The notes under the pieces are model-generated. The model made no database searches. It was not told where the DNA came from and was given only the letters and a program-made list of their open reading frames with translations. 64,000 nt of DNA from Rhodothermales bacterium (GTDB lineage: Bacteria; Bacteroidota; Rhodothermia; Rhodothermales; UBA10348), in contig JAEPNP010000006.1 of assembly GCA_017643395.1 (NCBI GenBank), positions 124,001-188,000 on the forward strand. The letters run 5' to 3'. Both the position numbers and the translations under genes were made by a program. Below are positions 17,370 to 24,983 of this stretch, piece after piece. The number at the start of each line of letters is the position of its first letter. Position 1 is the stretch's first letter.

Positions 17370-19571
17370 CTACAGAACGTCAATCAGTCTGCTGTACTTG
17401 ACGGTAATGCCGCGCTGTAGCGCCTCATCCAGCGCACCATCAAGATCGCTGGTCTGGTTGATTACGATGAAGAGGCCCGTGTTGGCCTCCTGCAGCCACC
17501 CCAGGCGCAGATTGGCGGACCAGACACCAGCCTGATCACTGTACTGAATCAGGCTTTGCAGGTACAGCCGGGGCGTGAATGAGTAGGAGAGCCGCGAGCG
17601 GTAAAGGTTTGTGGTGAAGCTGCCTGAAGGCAGATCGATGCGGTTGTAGCTGAGGCCGAATTCGGCAGTGAGCGCATCGCCCCTCCGCACCCGCAGGGAC
17701 GGATTGAACGATACCCGATCGCCTCCGAAGAACCCGCCGGCGATGGTGCGCGTGTTGAGACTGATCGGCCGGCTTTGGTCCGTCCAGGCGATGATCATGG
17801 CCTCGCGATGGTCGTACGTATCCGGCGGCACCACGAATCCGTCCTGGATTTCGAATGCCTGCCGCACGCCCTCGCGCGTGAAGTTGATACCGGTGTGCAC
17901 TTCATGGCCCGTCGGCCATTCCCAATGACTGTCCACGTGCAGGAAACCGGTTTCGTGGAACCCGTCCAGACCCCAGAATCCGCGGTAGCTGATGTGGGGA
18001 CGCATTTCCAGGAGACCCAGGAAGTTGTCGGGTCGGATTGCGCGGAAGAGTAGCAGGGTAGTCTTGTGATAGGCACTCCGTCGCAGGAAACCCACCTCCG
18101 GATTGAAGCCTTCCCCTACACGGGTGTAGGCCGCAATCAACCGCCACACGTCATCCTGGTAATTGGCTTCGACATTCAGGCCCCACGGGTCACTATCGTC
18201 CCCTGGAGACACGGTGCGTGCCACGAATCCCTGCAGCATGCCGTACTGGCCCAGCCCAAGCCGGCCGTCTACCGCCGCCAGCCGGTTGTAATCGTTCGCT
18301 GGTGCCAGATCTCCGGTGCCCTCCCGATTCGTGATGAGCGCACCAAAGGAGGACCGGTTGGGCAACTCCCGCTGCACACGGCCGACGGTGAAGTTGTTTG
18401 CCACGAACTGCCCGTCTGACGAGCCGGTCTGCATGTTGAGCAGACCCACCCGGGTGTCTCCTGTCTGGCCACTGAGCCGCAGGCCGCCTACGATGGGCAC
18501 CGCGACCCCGTTCTGAATGCCGATGCGGCGGCTGAAGAACAACTCCACTTCGGAGGGCTCGCCCACCGCAAACAGACCGGCATTCTCCAGGAAGAAGGGC
18601 CGCTTTTCCGGGAAGAACAGCGAGAAACGGTCCAGGTTGACCTGCTGCTCGTCCACCTCCACCTGGGCAAAGTCCGTGTTGTAGGTGGCGTCCAGCGTGA
18701 GGCTGGGGGTAATGCCGTATTTGAGGTCCGCCCCGAAGTCGGCATCTTCGCTTGTCACCGTTTGCGGGCCGGTGTAGTCGCGCTGGACCTGTCCCAGCGT
18801 GTAGGGCGTGAAGGTCAGGTTGCGCAGGGACGGCACCCGCAATCCCTCCAACGATCCGGCCACAGAGACGCGATACAGATTCCACGCGCGGGGAAGCGGA
18901 GACCAGAACGCCCGCTCGTTGCGGCGACGAATGTTGCGCTGGGCATTGAACCCCCAGACCTGTTCGGTATCGCTCGAGTATCGCAGCGTGCGGAACGGGA
19001 TCGCGAACTCGGCGCTCCACCCGTTTTCGTCGACGGCCGTCCTGACCCGCCACGAGCCATCCCAGTTGACGTTGACACCGGCGCCGCTGCCGCCCTGTTG
19101 TCGGGCGTTGCCAAATCCGCCCTGGCCCTCGCGAGACACCTGAGCGTCAAACTCCAGCCCGGCGGGGCTGGTGCCGAAGACAAACCCGTTCTGCCCATCG
19201 CGATAGGTGTCCAGGATGAAACGAAAGCTGTCGGTGTCGTCAAGAGAGGCGTCCCGGCGAGCGTCGGTCGCAATCACGGCCGAGGGCTGCGAATCGAACA
19301 GAATGGCACCCACATACAACGTGTCCGCGGTGTAGGCGATGCGGACCTCGGTGCGCTCGGAGGCCGGACTTCCAGCGCTCGGCTGCGTTTGCCAGAAGTC
19401 ATCACTTCCGCCTACAGCGTCCCAGAATGGATCAGCCAGGACGTGGCCGTCCAATACCGGCGTGCCTTCCATGAAGACCGCACTGTAGACGGGGCGGGAT
19501 GCTTCATCCTGAGTCTGGGCGCTGGCCGAAACCGTGAGAGAGAGCAGGAGGGCGAGGGTAAGACAGCGCAT
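17370..19571 (-). CDS. DUF5916 protein with CBM9-like N-terminal domain and outer-membrane barrel
   Basis: 733 residues with a 19-residue signal peptide. The N-terminal 200 residues match the CBM9-like fold of this family ('PVLDGHVLADPFWDAV', 'VRIAYTADTLYVGAILFD'). The rest is the DUF5916 region ('DATYNTDFAQVEVDEQQVNLDRFSLFFPEKRPFFLE'-type block near residue 310, not quoted in full) followed by alternating beta strands expected of an outer-membrane barrel. The function of the family is unknown; it is widespread in Bacteroidota and Gemmatimonadota. The next gene, upstream in the same direction, encodes a small barrel and starts a probable two-gene operon (5-bp gap). Confidence 0.85.
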   Translation of the reverse strand: MRCLTLALLLSLTVSASAQTQDEASRPVYSAVFMEGTPVLDGHVLADPFWDAVGGSDDFWQTQPSAGSPASERTEVRIAYTADTLYVGAILFDSQPSAVIATDARRDASLDDTDSFRFILDTYRDGQNGFVFGTSPAGLEFDAQVSREGQGGFGNARQQGGSGAGVNVNWDGSWRVRTAVDENGWSAEFAIPFRTLRYSSDTEQVWGFNAQRNIRRRNERAFWSPLPRAWNLYRVSVAGSLEGLRVPSLRNLTFTPYTLGQVQRDYTGPQTVTSEDADFGADLKYGITPSLTLDATYNTDFAQVEVDEQQVNLDRFSLFFPEKRPFFLENAGLFAVGEPSEVELFFSRRIGIQNGVAVPIVGGLRLSGQTGDTRVGLLNMQTGSSDGQFVANNFTVGRVQRELPNRSSFGALITNREGTGDLAPANDYNRLAAVDGRLGLGQYGMLQGFVARTVSPGDDSDPWGLNVEANYQDDVWRLIAAYTRVGEGFNPEVGFLRRSAYHKTTLLLFRAIRPDNFLGLLEMRPHISYRGFWGLDGFHETGFLHVDSHWEWPTGHEVHTGINFTREGVRQAFEIQDGFVVPPDTYDHREAMIIAWTDQSRPISLNTRTIAGGFFGGDRVSFNPSLRVRRGDALTAEFGLSYNRIDLPSGSFTTNLYRSRLSYSFTPRLYLQSLIQYSDQAGVWSANLRLGWLQEANTGLFIVINQTSDLDGALDEALQRGITVKYSRLIDVL

Positions 19572-19576
19572 GAGGT

Positions 19577-20197
19577 TCAGAATGCGGAAGCGACTCCCAG
19601 CCGGAACGGGACCAGTCCGGTCCGCTCCTCAGCCAAGATGATGTGGTACGAGGGCTCGGCATAGAGCCACACCGTGTCGGAAAGGTACCACGCAACACCC
19701 GCTCCGAGCCGCAGTCCGGGCACGGTTTCATCCTCCCTTGTCGCGGGAGCAAACGTGAACACGCATGTCGGCTGCCCGGGACACACGTCTTCCGGATTGT
19801 TCACCGTCAGGAGGAGCTCCTTGATCGATACGCTGTGCAGCCCCACACCCACGTGCAAGTAGGGCCTGAAAAAGGTGCCCCGCTCGAACTCCAGGCGAAG
19901 TCCGGCCTGAAACGAAGTCACCGTGTACTCCCCCCCCGAAATGTCGATATCGGCTCCTACAGCCAGCAGTTTGTCTCTACTGAGTGGCAGGGACACGTAG
20001 CCCAGCCCTGCCGTTACCTCAAAGCGATCGGCGAAACGGCGGCCAAGCGCCACATCAAAGGTAGGCCCTCGCTGCCACCAGTCCACAACGTCTCCGGGCC
20101 CGGCAGTGAAGCCGACGCCGCTACCCACATACACCCGGGTATCTTGTGCGGCGGCCGGGAGGACCATCAGCAAGGCGAGCAGCGGAATCAGGCGCAT
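19577..20197 (-). CDS. Small outer-membrane beta-barrel protein
   Basis: 206 residues. The start at 20197 gives a clear signal peptide (hydrophobic 'LIPLLALLMVLPAAAQ'). The mature part shows alternating amphipathic strands ('FDVALGRRF', 'VTAGLGYVSL', 'FQAGLRLEF', 'LHVGVGLH', 'LRLGAGVAWYL') and ends in phenylalanine, the C-terminal signature of barrel proteins. The cysteine pair in 'DVCPGQPTCVF' is probably in an outer loop. The longer frame upstream lacks a signal peptide and was rejected. It is divergent from ccoN with about 200 bp between. The function is not known. Confidence 0.8.
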   Translation of the reverse strand: MRLIPLLALLMVLPAAAQDTRVYVGSGVGFTAGPGDVVDWWQRGPTFDVALGRRFADRFEVTAGLGYVSLPLSRDKLLAVGADIDISGGEYTVTSFQAGLRLEFERGTFFRPYLHVGVGLHSVSIKELLLTVNNPEDVCPGQPTCVFTFAPATREDETVPGLRLGAGVAWYLSDTVWLYAEPSYHIILAEERTGLVPFRLGVASAF

Positions 20198-20399
20198 CGG
20201 GGGTCTGGGCGGGTTGATGTGCTGTAGGGTAACCCCCCACAAACGCCTTGCGCAATCCAGTACACGGCCTCGCGGGGGGTACCGGCATAGTGCCCTGGAA
20301 GGTCGGGCGATCATTGCACCGCCGGGACACAGCAGATGCGCAGAGTCCCGGTCCGGCCGGAGAAACCGGTCCTTGCCCGTCCAACAAGCCCAACCCCCG

Positions 20400-21875
20400 A
20401 TGCAGGTTACCACCACGGTGCCCGAAGGCACCCTGACGGACCCCAACGTGGAGGTGTATCGCTACGACGAACGGATCGTTCGCATGTTCGTCATCGCCAC
20501 CTTCGTGTGGGGCTTCGTCGGCATGCTCGTCGGCGCCCTCATCGCCCTCCAGTTGCCCTACTGGCAGGCCAATCTGGGTGAGTACCTCACCTTCGGCCGC
20601 CTGAGACCGCTTCACACGAATGCGGTCATTTTTGCGTTTGCCGGCAACGCCATTTTTGCGGCGATCTACTACTCCACGCAGCGCCTCTGCAAGGCGCGCA
20701 TGGCCTTCGACTCGCTGAGCAAGGTGCACTTTTGGGGGTGGCAGGCCATCATCGTGGCGGCGGCGATCACGCTGCCGCTCGGCATCACCACATCCAAGGA
20801 ATACGCCGAACTGGAATGGCCCATCGACATCGCCATCGCGGTCGTCTGGGTGATTTTCGCCGTCAACTTCTTCACCACGCTTGCCCGCCGCCGCGAGAAG
20901 CACATGTACGTGGCGCTGTGGTTTTACATCGCCACCATCATCACGGTGGCCGTGTTGCACATCGGAAACAGCCTCGCCATCCCGATCAGCTTCACGAAGA
21001 GCTACCCCATTTACGCGGGCGTGCAGGATGCGCTGGTCCAGTGGTGGTACGGTCACAACGCGGTGGCCTTCTTCCTCACCACGCCCTTTCTGGGCCTGAT
21101 GTACTACTTCCTGCCGAAGGCCGCCGAGCGCCCGGTCTTTTCCTATCGGCTGTCCATCGTGCATTTCTGGAGCCTGGTGTTCATCTACATCTGGGCCGGC
21201 CCGCATCACTTGAACTACACGGCCGTGCCGGAATGGGCGGCGACCCTGGGCATGGTCTTCTCCGTGATGCTGTGGATGCCCAGCTGGGGCGGCATGATCA
21301 ACGGCCTGTTCACGCTGCGCGGCGCATGGCACAAGCTGCGGGACAGCGTGGTGCTCAAGATGTTCGTCATAGGCATCACGTTCTACGGCATGTCCACGTT
21401 CGAAGGGCCCCTGCTGTCCATCAAGTCGGTCAATGCACTGAGCCACTACACGGACTGGACCATCGGCCACGTGCACGCCGGAGCGCTGGGTTGGAACGGC
21501 TTCATGACCTTCGGCATGATCTACTGGCTGCTTCCACGTCTGTGGCGCACGCCTCTCTGGTCCGACCGCCTCGCCAACGCCCACTTCTGGGTGGGCACGA
21601 TCGGCATGCTGCTGTACGTCATGGCGATGTACTCGGCCGGCGTGACCCAGGGCCTGATGTGGCGCGCCTTTGACGAGGCCGGTCGCCTGCTCTACCCCGA
21701 CTTCATGGAAACGGTCATCCAGATCGTGCCCATGTACTGGGTGCGTCTGATTGGCGGCACCATGTATCTGGTGGGCGTGGGCATGATGGGCTACAACATG
21801 TACAGAACCATCAAGAGCGCGCCCAGAGAACTGCCTGACCCCGCGTTCGCAAGCCCGAAAGAGGTGGCCGCATGA
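20400..21875 (+). CDS. ccoN: cbb3-type cytochrome c oxidase subunit I
   Basis: Catalytic subunit of the high-affinity terminal oxidase; reduces oxygen to water and pumps protons. 491 residues with about 12 membrane helices. Expected haem and CuB ligands are visible: H72 in 'RPLHTNAVIF', H219 in 'WYGHNAVAFF', the pair H269-H270 in 'GPHHLNY', and H357/H359 in 'GHVHAGALGWNGF'. The ATG at 20400 ('MQVTTTVPEG') is chosen because the upstream extension is not protein-like. It overlaps ccoO by 4 bp (ATGA), so the genes are co-translated. No clear FNR box was found upstream. Confidence 0.96.
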   Translation: MQVTTTVPEGTLTDPNVEVYRYDERIVRMFVIATFVWGFVGMLVGALIALQLPYWQANLGEYLTFGRLRPLHTNAVIFAFAGNAIFAAIYYSTQRLCKARMAFDSLSKVHFWGWQAIIVAAAITLPLGITTSKEYAELEWPIDIAIAVVWVIFAVNFFTTLARRREKHMYVALWFYIATIITVAVLHIGNSLAIPISFTKSYPIYAGVQDALVQWWYGHNAVAFFLTTPFLGLMYYFLPKAAERPVFSYRLSIVHFWSLVFIYIWAGPHHLNYTAVPEWAATLGMVFSVMLWMPSWGGMINGLFTLRGAWHKLRDSVVLKMFVIGITFYGMSTFEGPLLSIKSVNALSHYTDWTIGHVHAGALGWNGFMTFGMIYWLLPRLWRTPLWSDRLANAHFWVGTIGMLLYVMAMYSAGVTQGLMWRAFDEAGRLLYPDFMETVIQIVPMYWVRLIGGTMYLVGVGMMGYNMYRTIKSAPRELPDPAFASPKEVAA

Positions 21876-22597
21876 GCATGCATCGCAAACTGGAAGGCTG
21901 GCCGCTGGTGTTCACCATCCTGGTGACGATCAGCATCCTGGTTGGAGGCGCCGCCGAGTTCATTCCCATGGTGCTCATCGAGGACAATGTGCCCGAAATC
22001 AGTACCGTTGAGCCATTCACGCCCCTCGAGCTGGCGGGTCGCGACATCTACATCCGCGAGGGATGCGTGGGCTGTCACTCGCAGATGGTTCGTCCCTTCC
22101 GACAGGAACTGGAGCGCTACGGCCCCTACGGCCGCCCGGGCGAAACCATCTACGAACGACCGTTCCTCTGGGGATCCAAGCGCACCGGCCCGGACCTTTC
22201 GCGGGTCGGCGGCAAGTACCCGGATCTATGGCACGTGCGGCACTTCGAGGATCCGCGCTCGACGAGCCCGAACTCCATCATGCCGAAGTACGACTGGCTG
22301 CTGCGCAAGGACGCCCGGCTGGATGACCTGCCCACCAAACTGGCACGTCTGCGCGTGCTCGGCACGCCCTATTCCGATTCGCAGGTCGATGGCGCCACGG
22401 AGCTCGCCCGCCAACAGGCTTTCGACATCGCACGGCGCATCGAGTGGGCCGGAGGTCCGCCCCAGCTGGGCGACAAGGAGGTCGTAGCCCTCATCGCCTA
22501 CCTGCAGCGCCTTGGACAGGACATCCGAGCGGCCGGGATCGGCACACAGGCTGCGCTACCGTCCGAAAACACTCTCGCCGGCACGGAGGTCAACTGA
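21872..22597 (+). CDS. ccoO: cbb3-type cytochrome c oxidase subunit II (mono-haem c)
   Basis: Membrane-anchored cytochrome c that passes electrons to CcoN. 241 residues: one N-terminal helix (about 10-33), then the haem motif CVGCH (65-69) followed by 'SQMVRPFRQELERYG', the conserved CcoO block. The axial methionine is probably in 'SIMPKYDWL'. The start overlaps the ccoN stop and its own stop overlaps the ccoQ start by 1 bp (TGATG). Confidence 0.95.
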   Translation: MSMHRKLEGWPLVFTILVTISILVGGAAEFIPMVLIEDNVPEISTVEPFTPLELAGRDIYIREGCVGCHSQMVRPFRQELERYGPYGRPGETIYERPFLWGSKRTGPDLSRVGGKYPDLWHVRHFEDPRSTSPNSIMPKYDWLLRKDARLDDLPTKLARLRVLGTPYSDSQVDGATELARQQAFDIARRIEWAGGPPQLGDKEVVALIAYLQRLGQDIRAAGIGTQAALPSENTLAGTEVN

Positions 22598-22791
22598 TGG
22601 TACGTGAACTACTCGGAGCGATTGAAACCGGCGCACTTGCGCAGGTAGGACTGCTGGCGTTCGTCGTGGCCTTCGTGGCCATCGTCATCTACGCCTTCAG
22701 CCTGAGCGGAGCCGACCGCGAGCGGGCAAAGAACCAGCCGCTCTCGGACCCCGAACCACACATTCAGACCCCGACTCCTACCCATGGCTGA
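22597..22791 (+). CDS. ccoQ: cbb3 oxidase small subunit, CcoQ-like
   Basis: 64 residues with one central membrane helix ('AQVGLLAFVVAFVAIVIYAF') and a short charged C-terminal tail, the size and layout of CcoQ/FixQ, which stabilises the oxidase complex. The call rests mainly on position between ccoO and ccoP, since CcoQ sequences diverge strongly. It overlaps ccoP by 8 bp. Confidence 0.8.
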   Translation: MVRELLGAIETGALAQVGLLAFVVAFVAIVIYAFSLSGADRERAKNQPLSDPEPHIQTPTPTHG

Positions 22792-23380
22792 CAAACCGCA
22801 GGAAGATGTCGTCATCCAGGACCACAACTATGACGGCATCCGGGAATATGACAACCCGATGCCGGGCTGGTGGCTGTGGATCCTGTGGGCATCCATCATC
22901 TGGGCTCCCATTTACATCCTCGGCCTGCACTTTTCGGACGTCATTCCATCGTATGAAGAGGACCTGGCGGCCGGTCAGGAGGAAATCGCCGAACGCCGCC
23001 AGGCCTGGGAGGCCGCGAACCCCAGTTTTGAGGCATCGGAAGAAGCCCTGGCCGTCTATGTGGGCGATGAGCAGGCTGCCCTGGCAGGCGCCGAACTCTT
23101 TGCCACCAACTGCGCGGCCTGTCACGGACCGGCCGGCGGAGGGCTCATCGGGCCGAATCTGACGGACGAATACTGGATACACGGAGCCGGCAACGAGGCA
23201 ATTTTCCAGGTCATCTCGGACGGCGTGGTCGCAAAAGGGATGGCACCCTGGGGGCCGATTCTTTCGGCTGAGGCCCGAGCACAGCTGGTCGCTTTCATCC
23301 GCAGCATCGAGGGTTCCAACCCCGATGGGGCCAAAGGGCCGGAAGGCACTTCCGTCACGCAGGCCGAAGGCGCAGGGTGA
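22784..23380 (+). CDS. ccoP: cbb3-type cytochrome c oxidase subunit III, single-haem form
   Basis: 198 residues. The N-terminal FixP-like region has 'YDGIREYDNPMPGWWLWILW' and one membrane helix, then a linker and a single cytochrome c domain with CAACH (110-114) and an axial methionine in 'KGMAPWGP'. Classical proteobacterial CcoP has about 300 residues and two CXXCH motifs; only one is present here. It feeds electrons from soluble carriers to CcoO/CcoN. Its end overlaps ccoG by 4 bp. Confidence 0.93.
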   Translation: MADKPQEDVVIQDHNYDGIREYDNPMPGWWLWILWASIIWAPIYILGLHFSDVIPSYEEDLAAGQEEIAERRQAWEAANPSFEASEEALAVYVGDEQAALAGAELFATNCAACHGPAGGGLIGPNLTDEYWIHGAGNEAIFQVISDGVVAKGMAPWGPILSAEARAQLVAFIRSIEGSNPDGAKGPEGTSVTQAEGAG

Positions 23381-24798
23381 GCACGGTCCCGGATATCCTG
23401 GAATCCCCGGAGGAGGTTCTCTCGACCCTGAGGAGGGACGGCAAGCGCCGCTGGCTGTATCCCGTGGAGAGTGCCGGTCGGTTTCTCCGCCAGCGAAAAG
23501 TGGTCGGCTGGATCCTCATTGTGACGTGGCTCCTCCTGCCCATTATTCCCATCGCCGGACGCCCTGCCGTACTGCTGGATGTCGTGCGTCGCGAGTTCGC
23601 GCTGTTCGGGCTGGTGTTCTACCCAACCGACACTGTGCTGCTCATGGCCTTCCTGATCGGCATGATCACGCTGGTGATTCTTGCGACGGCCATGCTGGGG
23701 CGTGTGTGGTGCGGCTGGGGATGTCCTCAAACCGTGTACCTCGAGTTCATTTTCAGGCCCATCGAGCGCTTTTTCGAAGGCCGTGAGGTCACTCGAAAGC
23801 GCCGCGATGAAGGCCCCGCCTCCTGGGATCGTACCCGCCGCAAGACGGCCAAATGGACCGCCTACACGCTGGTCTCCGTCGTGCTTGCGCACACGTTTGT
23901 GGCCTACTTCGTTGGGTGGGACAGCCTTCTCGAATGGATGACAGGCTCCCCGCGGGAGCACTGGGGCGTGTTCGTGCTCATGGCAGCCACAACAGGACTG
24001 ATCCTGTTCGATTTCGGCTACTTCCGCGAGCAGATGTGCACCATCACCTGCCCGTACGCCCGCATGCAGTCGGTCCTGCTGGACCCGGATTCGCTGATTG
24101 TGAGCTACGATCCCGGGCGGGGCGAGCCGCGCGGCAAGCCCAACAAGAAGGCCATCGCGGACGGGTCCGTGGCGGCACTCGGCGACTGCATCGACTGCGC
24201 GGCGTGCGTTCGGACCTGCCCCACGGGCATCGATATTCGGGACGGACTGCAGATGGAGTGCATCGCCTGCACCCAGTGCATCGACGCCTGTGATGCCATC
24301 ATGGATCGTGTGGACAAACCCCGGGGGCTCATTCGATACACCTCCGAGAATGCGCTGGCGGGCAAGACAGTGCACCGATTGCGACCGCGCACCGTGCTGT
24401 ACAGTCTGCTGCTTGTGATAGCGCTGAGCGCATTCACGACGGTCGTCGTATCGCGACAGGACTACGACGTGAATGTGGGCCGGGTAGCCGGACAACCCTA
24501 CTCCCTGGTGGGCGATGAGCAGGTTGCCAACCGGCTGCGTTTCCGGGTGCGAAACCAGACCCCTGGCACCTCGGGATTCTCGGTGAGCATGGTCAACCCG
24601 GCCGGCGAAGTGCGCCCGGTAGGCACGGTACCCGTGCTCCTTGAACCGGGAGAGATGAAACGACTCGAAGTCTGGGCCCTCCTGCCCCAGGCCGCGCTCG
24701 CCTCTGACCGCATGGACGCCACGTTCCGCATCGACTTCCGGGACGGTTCCAGCCAGACCGTCACCTTCCCATTCCTCGGCCCGACGCTGACTCCATGA
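23377..24798 (+). CDS. ccoG: cbb3 oxidase accessory protein (FixG/RdxA family ferredoxin-like membrane protein)
   Basis: 473 residues, GTG start overlapping the ccoP stop. Several membrane helices carry the NapH-like motifs 'WCGWGCPQTVYLEFIF' and 'CTITCPYARMQ'. Two 4Fe-4S clusters follow in 'CIDCAACVRTCPTG' and 'CIACTQCIDACD'. The C-terminal 120 residues form an extracytoplasmic Ig-like domain. CcoG is implicated in copper reduction for assembly of the cbb3 copper site. The next gene starts within its stop codon. Confidence 0.94.
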   Translation: MSTVPDILESPEEVLSTLRRDGKRRWLYPVESAGRFLRQRKVVGWILIVTWLLLPIIPIAGRPAVLLDVVRREFALFGLVFYPTDTVLLMAFLIGMITLVILATAMLGRVWCGWGCPQTVYLEFIFRPIERFFEGREVTRKRRDEGPASWDRTRRKTAKWTAYTLVSVVLAHTFVAYFVGWDSLLEWMTGSPREHWGVFVLMAATTGLILFDFGYFREQMCTITCPYARMQSVLLDPDSLIVSYDPGRGEPRGKPNKKAIADGSVAALGDCIDCAACVRTCPTGIDIRDGLQMECIACTQCIDACDAIMDRVDKPRGLIRYTSENALAGKTVHRLRPRTVLYSLLLVIALSAFTTVVVSRQDYDVNVGRVAGQPYSLVGDEQVANRLRFRVRNQTPGTSGFSVSMVNPAGEVRPVGTVPVLLEPGEMKRLEVWALLPQAALASDRMDATFRIDFRDGSSQTVTFPFLGPTLTP

Positions 24799-24983
24799 AA
24801 ATCCCTGCGCACATTGCCTGGCCGCTTTTTGTCGTCGCATTGCTGGTCTCCGGCATGGCCGCCGGCCTTTCCGTGGTCTACTTCGCCCACTCGGATGGGG
24901 GCGTACAGGTCGTGCGAGACGAACCTCGTCCCGGGCTGGCTCCGGCTACAGACAGCTCCGAAGCGGCCCCCGCGCGGCAGTGA
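24795..24983 (+). CDS. Small membrane protein at the ccoH/fixH position
   Basis: 62 residues: one N-terminal membrane helix ('IAWPLFVVALLVSGMAAGLSVVYFA') and a short polar tail rich in Pro, Ala and Ser. It sits between ccoG and ccoI, where FixH/CcoH normally lies, and overlaps both by 4 bp. FixH is usually about 150 residues with a periplasmic domain that is missing here, so this may be a reduced FixH or an unrelated assembly peptide. Its place in the operon supports translation; homology is not shown. Confidence 0.7.
   Translation: MKIPAHIAWPLFVVALLVSGMAAGLSVVYFAHSDGGVQVVRDEPRPGLAPATDSSEAAPARQ

Noticed and set aside
20198-20399. FNR/ANR box upstream of the cbb3 operon
   Set aside because: I searched for TTGAT-N4-ATCAA and close variants and found none.
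20121-21584. Long antisense open frame over ccoN (487 codons)
   Set aside because: His/Arg/Gly-rich text with no domain; it mirrors the strong codon bias of ccoN.
23122-24840. Antisense open frame over ccoP and ccoG (572 codons)
   Set aside because: Composition is that of a shadow frame in high-GC coding DNA, and the plus-strand genes carry all expected cofactor motifs.
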